Of a DNA stretch of 64,000 bases, positions 8,347 through 16,221 are shown piece by piece (the stretch's first letter is position 1; the number at the start of each line of letters is the position of its first letter). The notes below the pieces were generated by a model. That model did not search any database. It was not told the DNA's origin and worked only from the letters and a program-made list of their open reading frames with translations. The DNA comes from Halostella salina (GTDB taxonomy: Archaea > Halobacteriota > Halobacteria > Halobacteriales > Natronoarchaeaceae). Location: assembly GCF_003675855.1 (NCBI RefSeq), contig NZ_RCIH01000005.1, positions 248,001 to 312,000 on the forward strand, given 5' to 3'. Both the position numbers and the translations under genes were made by a program.

Positions 8347-9834
8347 TCAGCCGTCGAGTTCCTCGCGGAGCAGTTCGTTGACCGTGCCGGGGTCGGCGCT
8401 GCCGCCGGTCTCCTGCATCACCTGCCCGACGAGGAAGTTGATCGCGCCGTCGTCGCCGCTGTGGTAGTCCTCGACTGCGTCGGGGTTGTCGTCGATCGCC
8501 GCGACGACAGCCTGCTGTACTTCGTCCTCGCCGGTTTTGCCGAGGCCCTCGTCCTCGACGACCGTATCGGGAGCCTCGCCCTCGTCCAGCATCCGACGGA
8601 GCACCGTCTCGCGGGCGTTCTTCGCGGTGATCTCGTCCTCGGCGACGAGTTCGACGAGGCGGTGGACCTCGTCGAGTCGGTCGTCGACGTCGGTGATCGC
8701 CATGTCCCGGTAGTTGAGTTCGCCGAGCAGGTTGTCCGCGACCCACGTCGCCGCGAGGTCGGGGTCGAACTCGCCCGCCAGGTCCTCGTAGAAGTCAGCG
8801 ACCTGCTTCGTGGAGGTGAGCTTCGACGCCGCCTCCGCGCTCAGGTCGTACTCCTCGCGGAACCGCTCGCGGCGGGCGTCGGGCAGTTCGGGGATGGAGA
8901 TGCGCTCCTTCCAGTCGGACACCCGGAGCGGCGGGAGGTCCTCCTCGCGGAAGTACCGGTAGTCCTTCTCCTCCTCCTTCGAGCGCATCGAGACGGTGAC
9001 GCCGCGTGACTCGTCCCAGTGGCGCGTCTCCTGTGCGACCTCGCGGCCGCGCTTGACGGCGTTTTTCTGCCGGGTCTCCTCGTAGGCCAGCGCCTTCTCC
9101 GCGCCCTTGTGGCTGGTGATGTTCTTGACCTCGGTGCGGTTGGCGTCGTCGAGGGCGGCTTCCGGGATCGTCCCGTCGTCGTCGATTTCGTCGGCGGCAA
9201 CGAGGCTCAGGTTGGCGTCGATGCGGAGGCTCCCATCGCGCGTGCTGTCGAACACGCCGAGGTACTCCAGCACCTCCTCCAGTTTGGCGAGGAACGACCG
9301 CACCTCGCCCGCGCTGCGGAAGTCCGGCTCGGTGACGATCTCCAGCAGCGGCGTCCCCGCGCGGTTGTAGTCGACCCGCGTGTGGTCGGCGGTGTCGATG
9401 CTGCCGCCGACGTGCTGGAGGCTCCCCGGGTCCTCCTCCAGATGGGCGCGCCGGATGCCGACCGTCCGGCGCTCGTCGCCGACGCTGAAGGTGAGTTCCC
9501 CGTCCTGACAGATCGGGTCGTCGTACTGCGTGATCTGGAAGTTCTTCGGCAGGTCGGGGTAGTAGTAGTTCTTCCGGTGGAACGCCGTCTCCTCGGGGAT
9601 GTCGGCGTCGATGGCCTTCCCCACTTTCACGGCGGCCTCGACGGCCGCCTCGTTCAGCACCGGGAGCGCCCCCGGCAAGCCGAGACAGACGGGGCAGGTC
9701 CGCGAGTTCGGTTCGGCGTCCGCCGCGTCCGTCGAACAGCCACAGAAGATCTTCGTTGCCGTCTCCAGCTGGACGTGGACCTCCAGACCGATGACGGTCG
9801 CGAGGTCCGCCTGCTGGGCTGCCTGTGCGGTCAT
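8347..9834 (-). CDS. gatB: Asp-tRNA(Asn)/Glu-tRNA(Gln) amidotransferase subunit B
   Basis: GatB binds the misacylated tRNA, activates the Glu/Asp carboxylate with ATP and receives ammonia from GatA. The ATG at 9834 gives 495 residues starting MTAQAAQQADLATVIGLEVH, the usual length; the frame stays open upstream but without family similarity. Visible marks are GLEVHVQL near residue 16, the zinc-binding CGCS...CPVCLGLPG cluster near residues 32-60, and the C-terminal GatB/YqeY tail ending in VNELLREELDG. It is not next to gatA/gatC, which lie at 54.8-56.4 kb. Confidence 0.95.
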   Translation of the reverse strand: MTAQAAQQADLATVIGLEVHVQLETATKIFCGCSTDAADAEPNSRTCPVCLGLPGALPVLNEAAVEAAVKVGKAIDADIPEETAFHRKNYYYPDLPKNFQITQYDDPICQDGELTFSVGDERRTVGIRRAHLEEDPGSLQHVGGSIDTADHTRVDYNRAGTPLLEIVTEPDFRSAGEVRSFLAKLEEVLEYLGVFDSTRDGSLRIDANLSLVAADEIDDDGTIPEAALDDANRTEVKNITSHKGAEKALAYEETRQKNAVKRGREVAQETRHWDESRGVTVSMRSKEEEKDYRYFREEDLPPLRVSDWKERISIPELPDARRERFREEYDLSAEAASKLTSTKQVADFYEDLAGEFDPDLAATWVADNLLGELNYRDMAITDVDDRLDEVHRLVELVAEDEITAKNARETVLRRMLDEGEAPDTVVEDEGLGKTGEDEVQQAVVAAIDDNPDAVEDYHSGDDGAINFLVGQVMQETGGSADPGTVNELLREELDG

Positions 9835-9960
9835 TACCGGTCGATTCGGCGCGGCCCGGTTAAAGGCTAACGGGACCGGACAGTGGCGGGATCGGAGCGC
9901 GGATCCGGCTGCCGTCCAAACCGGCAACCGTTTTGAGGCTGTCCCGAGCGCCCAACAGGT

Positions 9961-10545
9961 ATGCACGAGATCACGAACAGCGGGTGGGTCGAGGTCGTTA
10001 CCGGGTGTATGTTCTCCGGGAAGACCGAGGAGCTCCTCCGCAGGCTCCGCCGCGCCGAGATCGCCGGTCAGGAGGTCGCCGCGTTCAAGCCGGCGGTCGA
10101 CGACCGGTACGGCGAGGCAACGGTCGGGAGTCACAACGGTCGGCAGTGGGACGCGACCATCGTCGAACCGGAAGACGAGGTCTGGGAGATCCCGGACCGG
10201 CTCAACGGCGAGGCGGTCGTCGCCATCGACGAGGCCAACTTCTTCACCGCGGAGCTGGTCGACGTCTGCGAGCACCTGGCGGACGACGACCGCCGCGTCA
10301 TCGTCTCGGGCACCGACCAGACGTTCCGGGCCGAGCCGTTCGAGCCGCTGCCGCGCCTCATCACCCTCGCGGAGTACGTCGACAAGTACCAGGCGATCTG
10401 CACGCAGTGCGGCGAGCCGGCGACCCGAAACCAGCGACTCATCAACGGCGAGCCGGCACACGTCGACGACCCGACGATCATGGTCGGGGCCGACGAGTCC
10501 TACGAGGCGCGCTGTCGGAGCTGTCACACCCTCCGCACCGACTGA
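9961..10545 (+). CDS. tdk: Thymidine kinase
   Basis: Phosphorylates thymidine with ATP for salvage. The protein is 194 residues, standard for type II thymidine kinases. It has the P-loop GCMFSGKT (15-22), the DEANFF motif with the likely catalytic base Glu91, and a zinc site from Cys147, Cys150, Cys185 and Cys188 bracketing the lasso loop. It is divergent from gatB by 126 bp. Its start is the first ATG and gives the family N-terminus. Confidence 0.94.
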   Translation: MHEITNSGWVEVVTGCMFSGKTEELLRRLRRAEIAGQEVAAFKPAVDDRYGEATVGSHNGRQWDATIVEPEDEVWEIPDRLNGEAVVAIDEANFFTAELVDVCEHLADDDRRVIVSGTDQTFRAEPFEPLPRLITLAEYVDKYQAICTQCGEPATRNQRLINGEPAHVDDPTIMVGADESYEARCRSCHTLRTD

Positions 10546-10635
10546 AACGGGCCGCTCGCGGCGTCGAGACACCTATCAGAAAGTATTTACATGTCTGACG
10601 CACGTTTATGGGTCAGGAAACGCGCCTGTACACGT

Positions 10636-10929
10636 ATGACCGGCAACAGGGTCGAGGAACTCGAAGCGACGGTCGCCGAACTGGAGTCCACCGTCGACGG
10701 GCTCACCGAGGAACTGGTCGAGGCGAAGGAACGCATCCGCGTGCTGGAGTCGGAACTCGACGCCGAGACGCCGAGCCGAGCCGCCGAATCCCGCAACGCA
10801 CCGGCGGAGGAGGCCGCCCCGGACGAAGTCGAGGAGGCGGCGTCCGAAGCGGCTAAGGCCGACGCCCCCGACGAGGGGGACGAGGACGCGGACGACTCCG
10901 ACGAACTCGACGACATCATCGTCGCGTAG
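10636..10929 (+). CDS. Small acidic coiled-coil protein upstream of smc
   Basis: The ATG at 10636 gives 97 residues. Residues 4-40 are a heptad-patterned coiled coil (VEELEATVAELEST, then LTEELVEAKERIRVLESEL). The second half is an acidic, Ala/Glu/Asp-rich tail ending DELDDIIVA. I preferred this start over the ATG at 10591 because TTTATG at 10605-10610 lies about 28 bp before it, fitting leaderless transcription, and because the added residues (Arg/Cys-rich) look non-coding. It is 28 bp from smc and in line with it, so it may be co-expressed; similar small proteins precede smc in other haloarchaea (DUF7518, from memory). Function unknown. Confidence 0.75.
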   Translation: MTGNRVEELEATVAELESTVDGLTEELVEAKERIRVLESELDAETPSRAAESRNAPAEEAAPDEVEEAASEAAKADAPDEGDEDADDSDELDDIIVA

Positions 10930-10957
10930 GGGGAGTCGCCCGCCCCACGAGCAACCC

Positions 10958-13900
10958 ATGCATATCAAAGAGCTCGTCCTTGAGAACTTCAAGAGTTTCG
11001 GGCGGAAAACCCGAATCCCGTTTTACGAGGACTTCACGACCGTCAGCGGCCCGAACGGCTCCGGCAAGAGCAACATCATCGACGCGGTCCTGTTCGCGCT
11101 CGGCCTTGCGCGAGCGCGGGGCATCCGCGCCCAGAAGCTCACGGACCTGATCTACAACCCCGGCTACGAGGACGGCGAGTCGGCCGGGAGCGGTCCCCGC
11201 GAGGCCAGCGTCACCGTCATCCTCGACAACGAGGACCGCACCGTCGAGCGCGCGCAGGTCGTCAACGCCGCCGGCAGCGAGGACATCGGCGACGTGGACG
11301 AGATCACGATCAAGCGCCGCGTCAAGGAGACCGAGGACAACTACTACTCCTACTACTACCTCAACGGGCGCTCGGTCAACCTCTCGGACATCCAGAACCT
11401 GCTCGCCAGCGCCGGCGTGACGCCGGAGGGATACAACGTCGTCATGCAGGGCGACGTGACCGGCATCATCAACATGACGCCGGGCGAGCGCCGCGAGATC
11501 ATCGACGAGATCGCCGGCGTCGCCGAGTTCGACGCGAAGAAGGCGGACGCCTTCGAGGAACTGGAGGTCGTCGAGGAGCGGATCGGCGAGACCGAGCTGC
11601 GCATCGAGGAGAAGGAGCAGCGCCTCGAACAGCTCGCCGACGAGCGCGAGGCGGCCCTGGAGTACCAGTCGCTCCGCGACGAGAAGGAGGAGTACGAGGG
11701 GTATCTCAAGGCGGCCGAACTGGAGGACAAGCGCGACGAGTTGGAGGAAACTCGCGAGGAGGTCGAGGCCCGCGAGGCCGAACTCGAGGAGCTACGCCGC
11801 GCGCTGGACGAGAAGCAGGGCGCGGTCGTCCGCCTGCAGGAGGACCTGGAGGACTTAAACGCCGAGATCGAGCGCAAGGGCGAGGACGAGCAGCTCCGGA
11901 TCAAAGGCGAGATGGAGGAGATCAAAGGCGAGATCTCCCGCCTCGAAGACCGGATCGAGACGGCCGAGGAGGCCGTTGAGGACGCCGAGAACGAGCGGCG
12001 CGAGGCGTTCGTCGAGGTCGACCGGAAGCAGGAGCAGGTCGAGGACCTTGAGTCCGACATCCGCGAGACGAAACTGGAGAAATCGTCGGTCAAGGCCGAC
12101 ATCCAGGAGCGCGAGTCCGAGATCGAAACGCTCCAGGCCGAGATCGACGCCATTGACACCGAGTACGACGAAGTGAAGGCCGAACTGCAGGACCGGAAGG
12201 AGGCGCTTGAGGAACTCAAGACCGAGAAGAACGACCGCCAGCGCGAGCAGGACCGGCTGCTCGACGAGGCTCGCCGGCGCTCGAACGCGATCAGCGAGAC
12301 CGAAGACGAGATCGACGCGGCGCGCGACCGGCTCCCCGAGCTACAGGCCGAACTGGAGGATCTGGAGGACGAACTCGCCAAGGCCCGCAAGAACGAGGAG
12401 AGCATCGCCGACGTCGTCGACGACCTCAAGCAGGAGAAACGCGAGCTCCAGGACGACATCGACGACGTGGAGGACCGCCTCCAGGCCAAGCAGCAGGAGT
12501 ACGCCGAACTGGAGGCCAAGGCCGACGAGAGCGGCGACGCCTCCTACGGCCGGGCGGTGTCGACGATACTCAACGCCGACCGGGACGGCGTCCACGGCAC
12601 CGTCGGTCAGCTGGGCGGCGTCGACGAGCGCTACGCGACGGCGTGCGAGACGGCGGCCGGCGGACGGCTGGCAAACGTGGTCGTCGACGACGACGGTGTC
12701 GGCCAGGACTGCATCGAGTACCTCAAGAGCCGGAATGCAGGGCGTGCAACCTTCCTCCCAATCACGGAAATGCACTCCCGTTCGCTCCCGTCGGCCCCGG
12801 ACGACCCCGGCGTCGTCGGTTTCGCGTACAACCTGGTCGACTTCGCCGACGAGTACGCGGGGATCTTCTCCTACGTGCTCGGCGACACGCTCGTCGTCGA
12901 GGACATCGAGACGGCTCGCGAGTACATGGGCGACTACCGCCTCGTGACCCTCTCGGGCGAACTCGTCGAGAAGAGCGGCGCGATGACCGGCGGATCCAAG
13001 AGCGGTTCGCGCTACTCCTTCACGAAGACCGGGAAGGGACAGCTGGAGCGCGTCGCCGAGGCGATCACCGACCTGCAGGACGAGCGCGACTCGCTCCGCG
13101 ACGACCTCTGGGATGTAGAGGAGCGCCTCGACGACGCCCGCGACCGGCAGACCGACGCCGCCGACCAGGTGCGGTCGATCGAGTCGGAGATCGAGTCGAC
13201 CGAGGACGAGTACGAGCGCGTCGAGGACGAGATCGCGGACCTGGAGGACGAACTCGTCGACCTGCGCGAGGAGCGCGAGGCGGTCGACGACCGGATGGCC
13301 GAGATCGAGGGTGAGATCGAGGAGCTGGAGGGCGAGATCGCCGAGGCCGAGGACGAGATCGCCGACCTCGAATCCGAACTCGCCGACTCCCGGATCCCCG
13401 AACTCACCGCGGAGATCGAGGACCTGGAGGCCGAAATCGACGAACTGGAGGAGAAGCTCGGGGACTTAGACGCCGACCTCAACGAGTACCAGCTCGAGAA
13501 GCAGTACGCCGAGGAGTCGATCGAGGAGCTCCACGAGACGATCGAGGAAGCGCAGAACCGCAAGGCCGAGAAGGAGGCCGCGATCGAGGAGTACGAGGGC
13601 GAGATCGAGGAGAAGGAGGCCGAACTCGACGAGAAGCGCGACGCCGTCGCGGAGCTCGAAGCGGAACTCGCGGAGCTGAAGGAGGACCGCGAGGAGCTGA
13701 AAGCCGACCTCCGCGAGGCCCGCGAGGCCCGCGACGAGCAGAAGGAGAAGGTCGACGGCGTCGAGACGACGCTGTCGGACCTCCGGGAGCGCGCGGAGCA
13801 GCTGGAGTGGGAGATCGAGGAGCTAGAGGCGGAAGTCGACGAGTACGACCCCGAGGCGGTGCCCGACCACGACGAGGTCGAGGCGAACATCGCCCGGCTC

Positions 13901-14530
13901 GAAACCGAGATGGAGAAGCTGGAGCCGGTCAACATGCTCGCCATCGAGGAGTACGACGACGTGGAGGAGGACCTCGACGAACTGAAGGATGGCCGGGCGA
14001 CGCTGGTCGAGGAGCGGGACGGCATCCGCGAGCGCATCGACTCCTACGAGGCCCAGAAGAAGGCGACGTTCATGGACGCGTTCGAGGACATCAACGAGCA
14101 GTTCGAGGACATCTTCGCCCGGCTCTCCTCCGGGACGGGGACGCTCCACCTGGAGAACGAGGACGACCCGTTCGACGGCGGGCTGACGATGAAGGCCCAG
14201 CCGGCCGACAAGCCGATCCAGCGGCTCGACGCGATGTCCGGCGGCGAGAAGTCGCTGACCGCGCTCGCGTTCATCTTCGCCATCCAGCGCCACAACCCCG
14301 CGCCGTTCTACGCGCTGGACGAGGTCGACGCGTTCCTCGACGCCGCCAACGCCGAACGCGTCGGCGAGATGGTCGACGAACTCGCGGGCGAGGCGCAGTT
14401 CATCGTCGTGTCGCACCGCTCGGCGATGCTGGACCGCTCCGAGCGCGCCATCGGCGTGACGATGCAGAACGACAACATCAGCGCCGTGACGGGCATCGAC
14501 CTGAGCGAGGGGGTGCCAGCGGATGACTGA
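10958..14530 (+). CDS. smc: Chromosome segregation ATPase SMC
   Basis: A 1190-residue SMC that compacts and segregates chromosomes as an ATP-driven dimer. Residues 31-38 are the Walker A loop (GPNGSGKS). A long coiled coil (about 170-520) leads to the hinge (about 540-675, from GVHGTVGQLGGVDERYATA to SGAMTGGSKSGSRY). The returning coil spans about 680-1020. The head closes with the signature MSGGEKSLTALAF near 1091 and Walker B YALDEVDAFLD near 1119. Its stop overlaps the start of scpA by 8 bp, so the two are translationally coupled and probably form one complex. Confidence 0.97.
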   Translation: MHIKELVLENFKSFGRKTRIPFYEDFTTVSGPNGSGKSNIIDAVLFALGLARARGIRAQKLTDLIYNPGYEDGESAGSGPREASVTVILDNEDRTVERAQVVNAAGSEDIGDVDEITIKRRVKETEDNYYSYYYLNGRSVNLSDIQNLLASAGVTPEGYNVVMQGDVTGIINMTPGERREIIDEIAGVAEFDAKKADAFEELEVVEERIGETELRIEEKEQRLEQLADEREAALEYQSLRDEKEEYEGYLKAAELEDKRDELEETREEVEAREAELEELRRALDEKQGAVVRLQEDLEDLNAEIERKGEDEQLRIKGEMEEIKGEISRLEDRIETAEEAVEDAENERREAFVEVDRKQEQVEDLESDIRETKLEKSSVKADIQERESEIETLQAEIDAIDTEYDEVKAELQDRKEALEELKTEKNDRQREQDRLLDEARRRSNAISETEDEIDAARDRLPELQAELEDLEDELAKARKNEESIADVVDDLKQEKRELQDDIDDVEDRLQAKQQEYAELEAKADESGDASYGRAVSTILNADRDGVHGTVGQLGGVDERYATACETAAGGRLANVVVDDDGVGQDCIEYLKSRNAGRATFLPITEMHSRSLPSAPDDPGVVGFAYNLVDFADEYAGIFSYVLGDTLVVEDIETAREYMGDYRLVTLSGELVEKSGAMTGGSKSGSRYSFTKTGKGQLERVAEAITDLQDERDSLRDDLWDVEERLDDARDRQTDAADQVRSIESEIESTEDEYERVEDEIADLEDELVDLREEREAVDDRMAEIEGEIEELEGEIAEAEDEIADLESELADSRIPELTAEIEDLEAEIDELEEKLGDLDADLNEYQLEKQYAEESIEELHETIEEAQNRKAEKEAAIEEYEGEIEEKEAELDEKRDAVAELEAELAELKEDREELKADLREAREARDEQKEKVDGVETTLSDLRERAEQLEWEIEELEAEVDEYDPEAVPDHDEVEANIARLETEMEKLEPVNMLAIEEYDDVEEDLDELKDGRATLVEERDGIRERIDSYEAQKKATFMDAFEDINEQFEDIFARLSSGTGTLHLENEDDPFDGGLTMKAQPADKPIQRLDAMSGGEKSLTALAFIFAIQRHNPAPFYALDEVDAFLDAANAERVGEMVDELAGEAQFIVVSHRSAMLDRSERAIGVTMQNDNISAVTGIDLSEGVPADD

Positions 14531-15539
14531 CGACGCCGGCCTCGAACTGGAGCGGGACGACGAGGCCGGGACGGAGTCCGACGGCGAGGTCCCGCTGGAC
14601 ATCGCCGGCCACGAAGACCGTGAGCCGCCCGGGTCGAACGATGCTGACGGTGACGCCGTCCCTGACGACGGGAACGCTACGGCGCCCGACGAGAACGGCG
14701 ACGACCCGGGAGCGGTCGACGACCTCGTCCCGGACGGGGCGGCCGACGATGACGAGGACGAGGTCGAGCCGGTCGAACTGCTCGTCCAGCTCGCCAAGGA
14801 CGGGGAGATCGACCCATGGGACATCGACATCGTCGCGGTGACGGACAAGTTCCTCGACCGGCTCGACGAGGTCGATCTGCGAACGTCCGGGCGCGCGCTG
14901 TTCTACGCGAGCGTCCTCCTGCGGATGAAAGGCGACGACTTGCTCGCCGAGGACGAGCCGGAGGACGAGGAGCCGGAGCCGTGGGAGGAACCGCTCGACG
15001 GCGGCGAGACTCCGCCGCCGGACCACGACCCTGTCGAGGGGTTAGAGCGCGAGATGGAGCGCCGGCTGGACCGCAAACACGCCCGCGGGACGCCCGAGAC
15101 GCTCGACGAACTCGTCCGGGAACTCCGCGAGGCCGAGCGCGAGTCCTGGTGGAAGGAGTCCCGGGAGTACGACACCAGCGACTCGCCGGCGGGCTTCCAG
15201 CGCGGCACGCAGACGCTCGACTACCGCTCGGGCGACGACATGCGCGTCGACGATGAGCCGACCCAGGACGACGTCACGAGCAACACCCACGAGGAGGACA
15301 TCGAGACGGTGATAGAGGACGTTCGCGCGACCCTGACCGAGCAGTACGAGGCGGGCCGCGACGAAGTGCTGTACGCCGAGATCCAGTCGGCGGGCGGCTC
15401 CCGTGTGAAGACGTTCCTGGCGCTGCTGTTCCTCTCGAACCGCGGGCAGGTCCACCTGCAGCAGGACGAACTGTTCGGCGACCTCTGGGTACAGGAGCCA
15501 AGTAGCGGCGCGGCGTCGGACGGGGCGCTCGCGGACTGA
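14523..15539 (+). CDS. scpA: Segregation and condensation protein A (kleisin)
   Basis: Kleisin partner that bridges the SMC heads. The recognisable ScpA region starts near residue 80 (VEPVELLVQLAKDGEIDPWD) and continues to a winged-helix-like C-terminus (AEIQSAGGSRVKTFLALLFL). The first 80 residues are an Asp/Gly/Asn-rich disordered extension without family similarity; whether this or an internal start is used is unclear. The ATG at 14523 overlaps the end of smc by 8 bp, which supports it. No scpB follows, unlike the bacterial arrangement. Confidence 0.9.
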   Translation: MTDDAGLELERDDEAGTESDGEVPLDIAGHEDREPPGSNDADGDAVPDDGNATAPDENGDDPGAVDDLVPDGAADDDEDEVEPVELLVQLAKDGEIDPWDIDIVAVTDKFLDRLDEVDLRTSGRALFYASVLLRMKGDDLLAEDEPEDEEPEPWEEPLDGGETPPPDHDPVEGLEREMERRLDRKHARGTPETLDELVRELREAERESWWKESREYDTSDSPAGFQRGTQTLDYRSGDDMRVDDEPTQDDVTSNTHEEDIETVIEDVRATLTEQYEAGRDEVLYAEIQSAGGSRVKTFLALLFLSNRGQVHLQQDELFGDLWVQEPSSGAASDGALAD

Positions 15540-15566
15540 TCAGGCCCTCCGCCTGTGGACCCTGCG

Positions 15567-15788
15567 CTACGCGGGTCGGTACGCGCCGGACTCCTTCCTG
15601 ACGAGCCCGCGACTGGAAAGCGTGTCGAGGATGCTGAACAGCGTGATCTTCTCCAGTCCCAGTTCGTCGCGGAGCCGTTCGATGCTCGCCTCGCCGCGCG
15701 TCGTGAGATACAGGTACACCAGCTTTGCGCGGGGCGAATCGAGGTCGCCCGGCAGCGGTTCGTCGTGTTCGCGGACGCGTGTAGCCAT
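15567..15788 (-). CDS. Small MarR/TrmB-type winged-helix protein
   Basis: A 73-residue protein that is nearly all winged helix: LVYLYLTTRGEASIERLRDE, then helix-turn-helix LEKITLFSILDTLSSRGLVR and a short wing ending YRPA. It has no effector domain. It converges on scpA with a 27-bp gap. A TATA element 29 bp upstream of the ATG supports a leaderless transcript. It could be a local regulator. It is far too short for ScpB, which has two winged helices. Confidence 0.75.
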   Translation of the reverse strand: MATRVREHDEPLPGDLDSPRAKLVYLYLTTRGEASIERLRDELGLEKITLFSILDTLSSRGLVRKESGAYRPA

Positions 15789-15812
15789 CGTACCACGTTC
15801 AATCTTTTCGAC

Positions 15813-15822
15813 GATATTAAAA
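15813..15822 (-). promoter_or_regulatory. TATA box of the small winged-helix protein
   Basis: On the minus strand this reads TTTTAATATC, centred 29 bp before the ATG at 15788, consistent with leaderless transcription. The rest of 15823-16049 holds no gene I can support. Confidence 0.6.
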
Positions 15823-16049
15823 CTACGCTACGACGATCGTCGAACAATCTGCGGTAGCGGTGCAGTCGGCACGAACCAACCGGCGGGCTGGCGTCGTCTC
15901 TCCCGGGTTCGCGGCTGTCGACGGCGGAGCGCGTTCGATGGCCGTCGATTCCGGTAACCGATCATGAGGGTTCCGTTGTTCGACTCGTTCCCCGACCGGC
16001 TGCAGCAACGGCTCGGCGACGGAGCGCCTCCCAGAAGCATATCGTGGAG

Positions 16050-16147
16050 TGGAAGGGGCGGGATTTGAACCACGCGAAGCCTTTGAAATCCGCGACGACG
16101 GGCAGGATCCGCCGACGCGGCGCGCTCTACCACTGAGCCACCCTTCC
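16050..16147 (-). tRNA. tRNA-like element, atypical (intron-bearing or pseudo-tRNA)
   Basis: Read on the minus strand, the ends form a perfect 7-bp acceptor stem (GGAAGGG with CCCTTCC plus discriminator A). TG at positions 8-9 is followed by a canonical D arm (GCTC AGTGGTA GAGC). Near the 3' end a T loop TTCAAAT is followed by CCCGC. Two things are wrong. The 5' T stem reads GCGTGG, so it pairs with CCCGC only if one T is bulged. The middle, about 50 nt, yields no 5-bp stem with a 7-nt loop carrying T33; the best hairpin, CGCCG/CGGCG, has a 3-nt loop. It could contain an intron, be a decayed tRNA, or carry an insertion. I cannot assign an amino acid. Confidence 0.5.
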
Positions 16148-16221
16148 TCGACGGCGCTACGACGCGGGCGAACAAAGAGGTGACGCCTGGGTCGTGCCCG
16201 ACGCCGCCGACCGTCCGGCCG

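Noticed and set aside
11356-14037. Ser-rich open frames opposite smc
   Set aside because: Ser/Ala repeats are the mirror of Glu codons in the SMC coiled coil.
15567-15788. The small winged-helix gene as ScpB
   Set aside because: ScpB has two winged helices and about 170-200 residues; this protein has one and 73.
16050-16147. tRNA-Leu or tRNA-Ser with a long variable arm
   Set aside because: The D arm is of the short type and no anticodon stem fits before the supposed variable arm.
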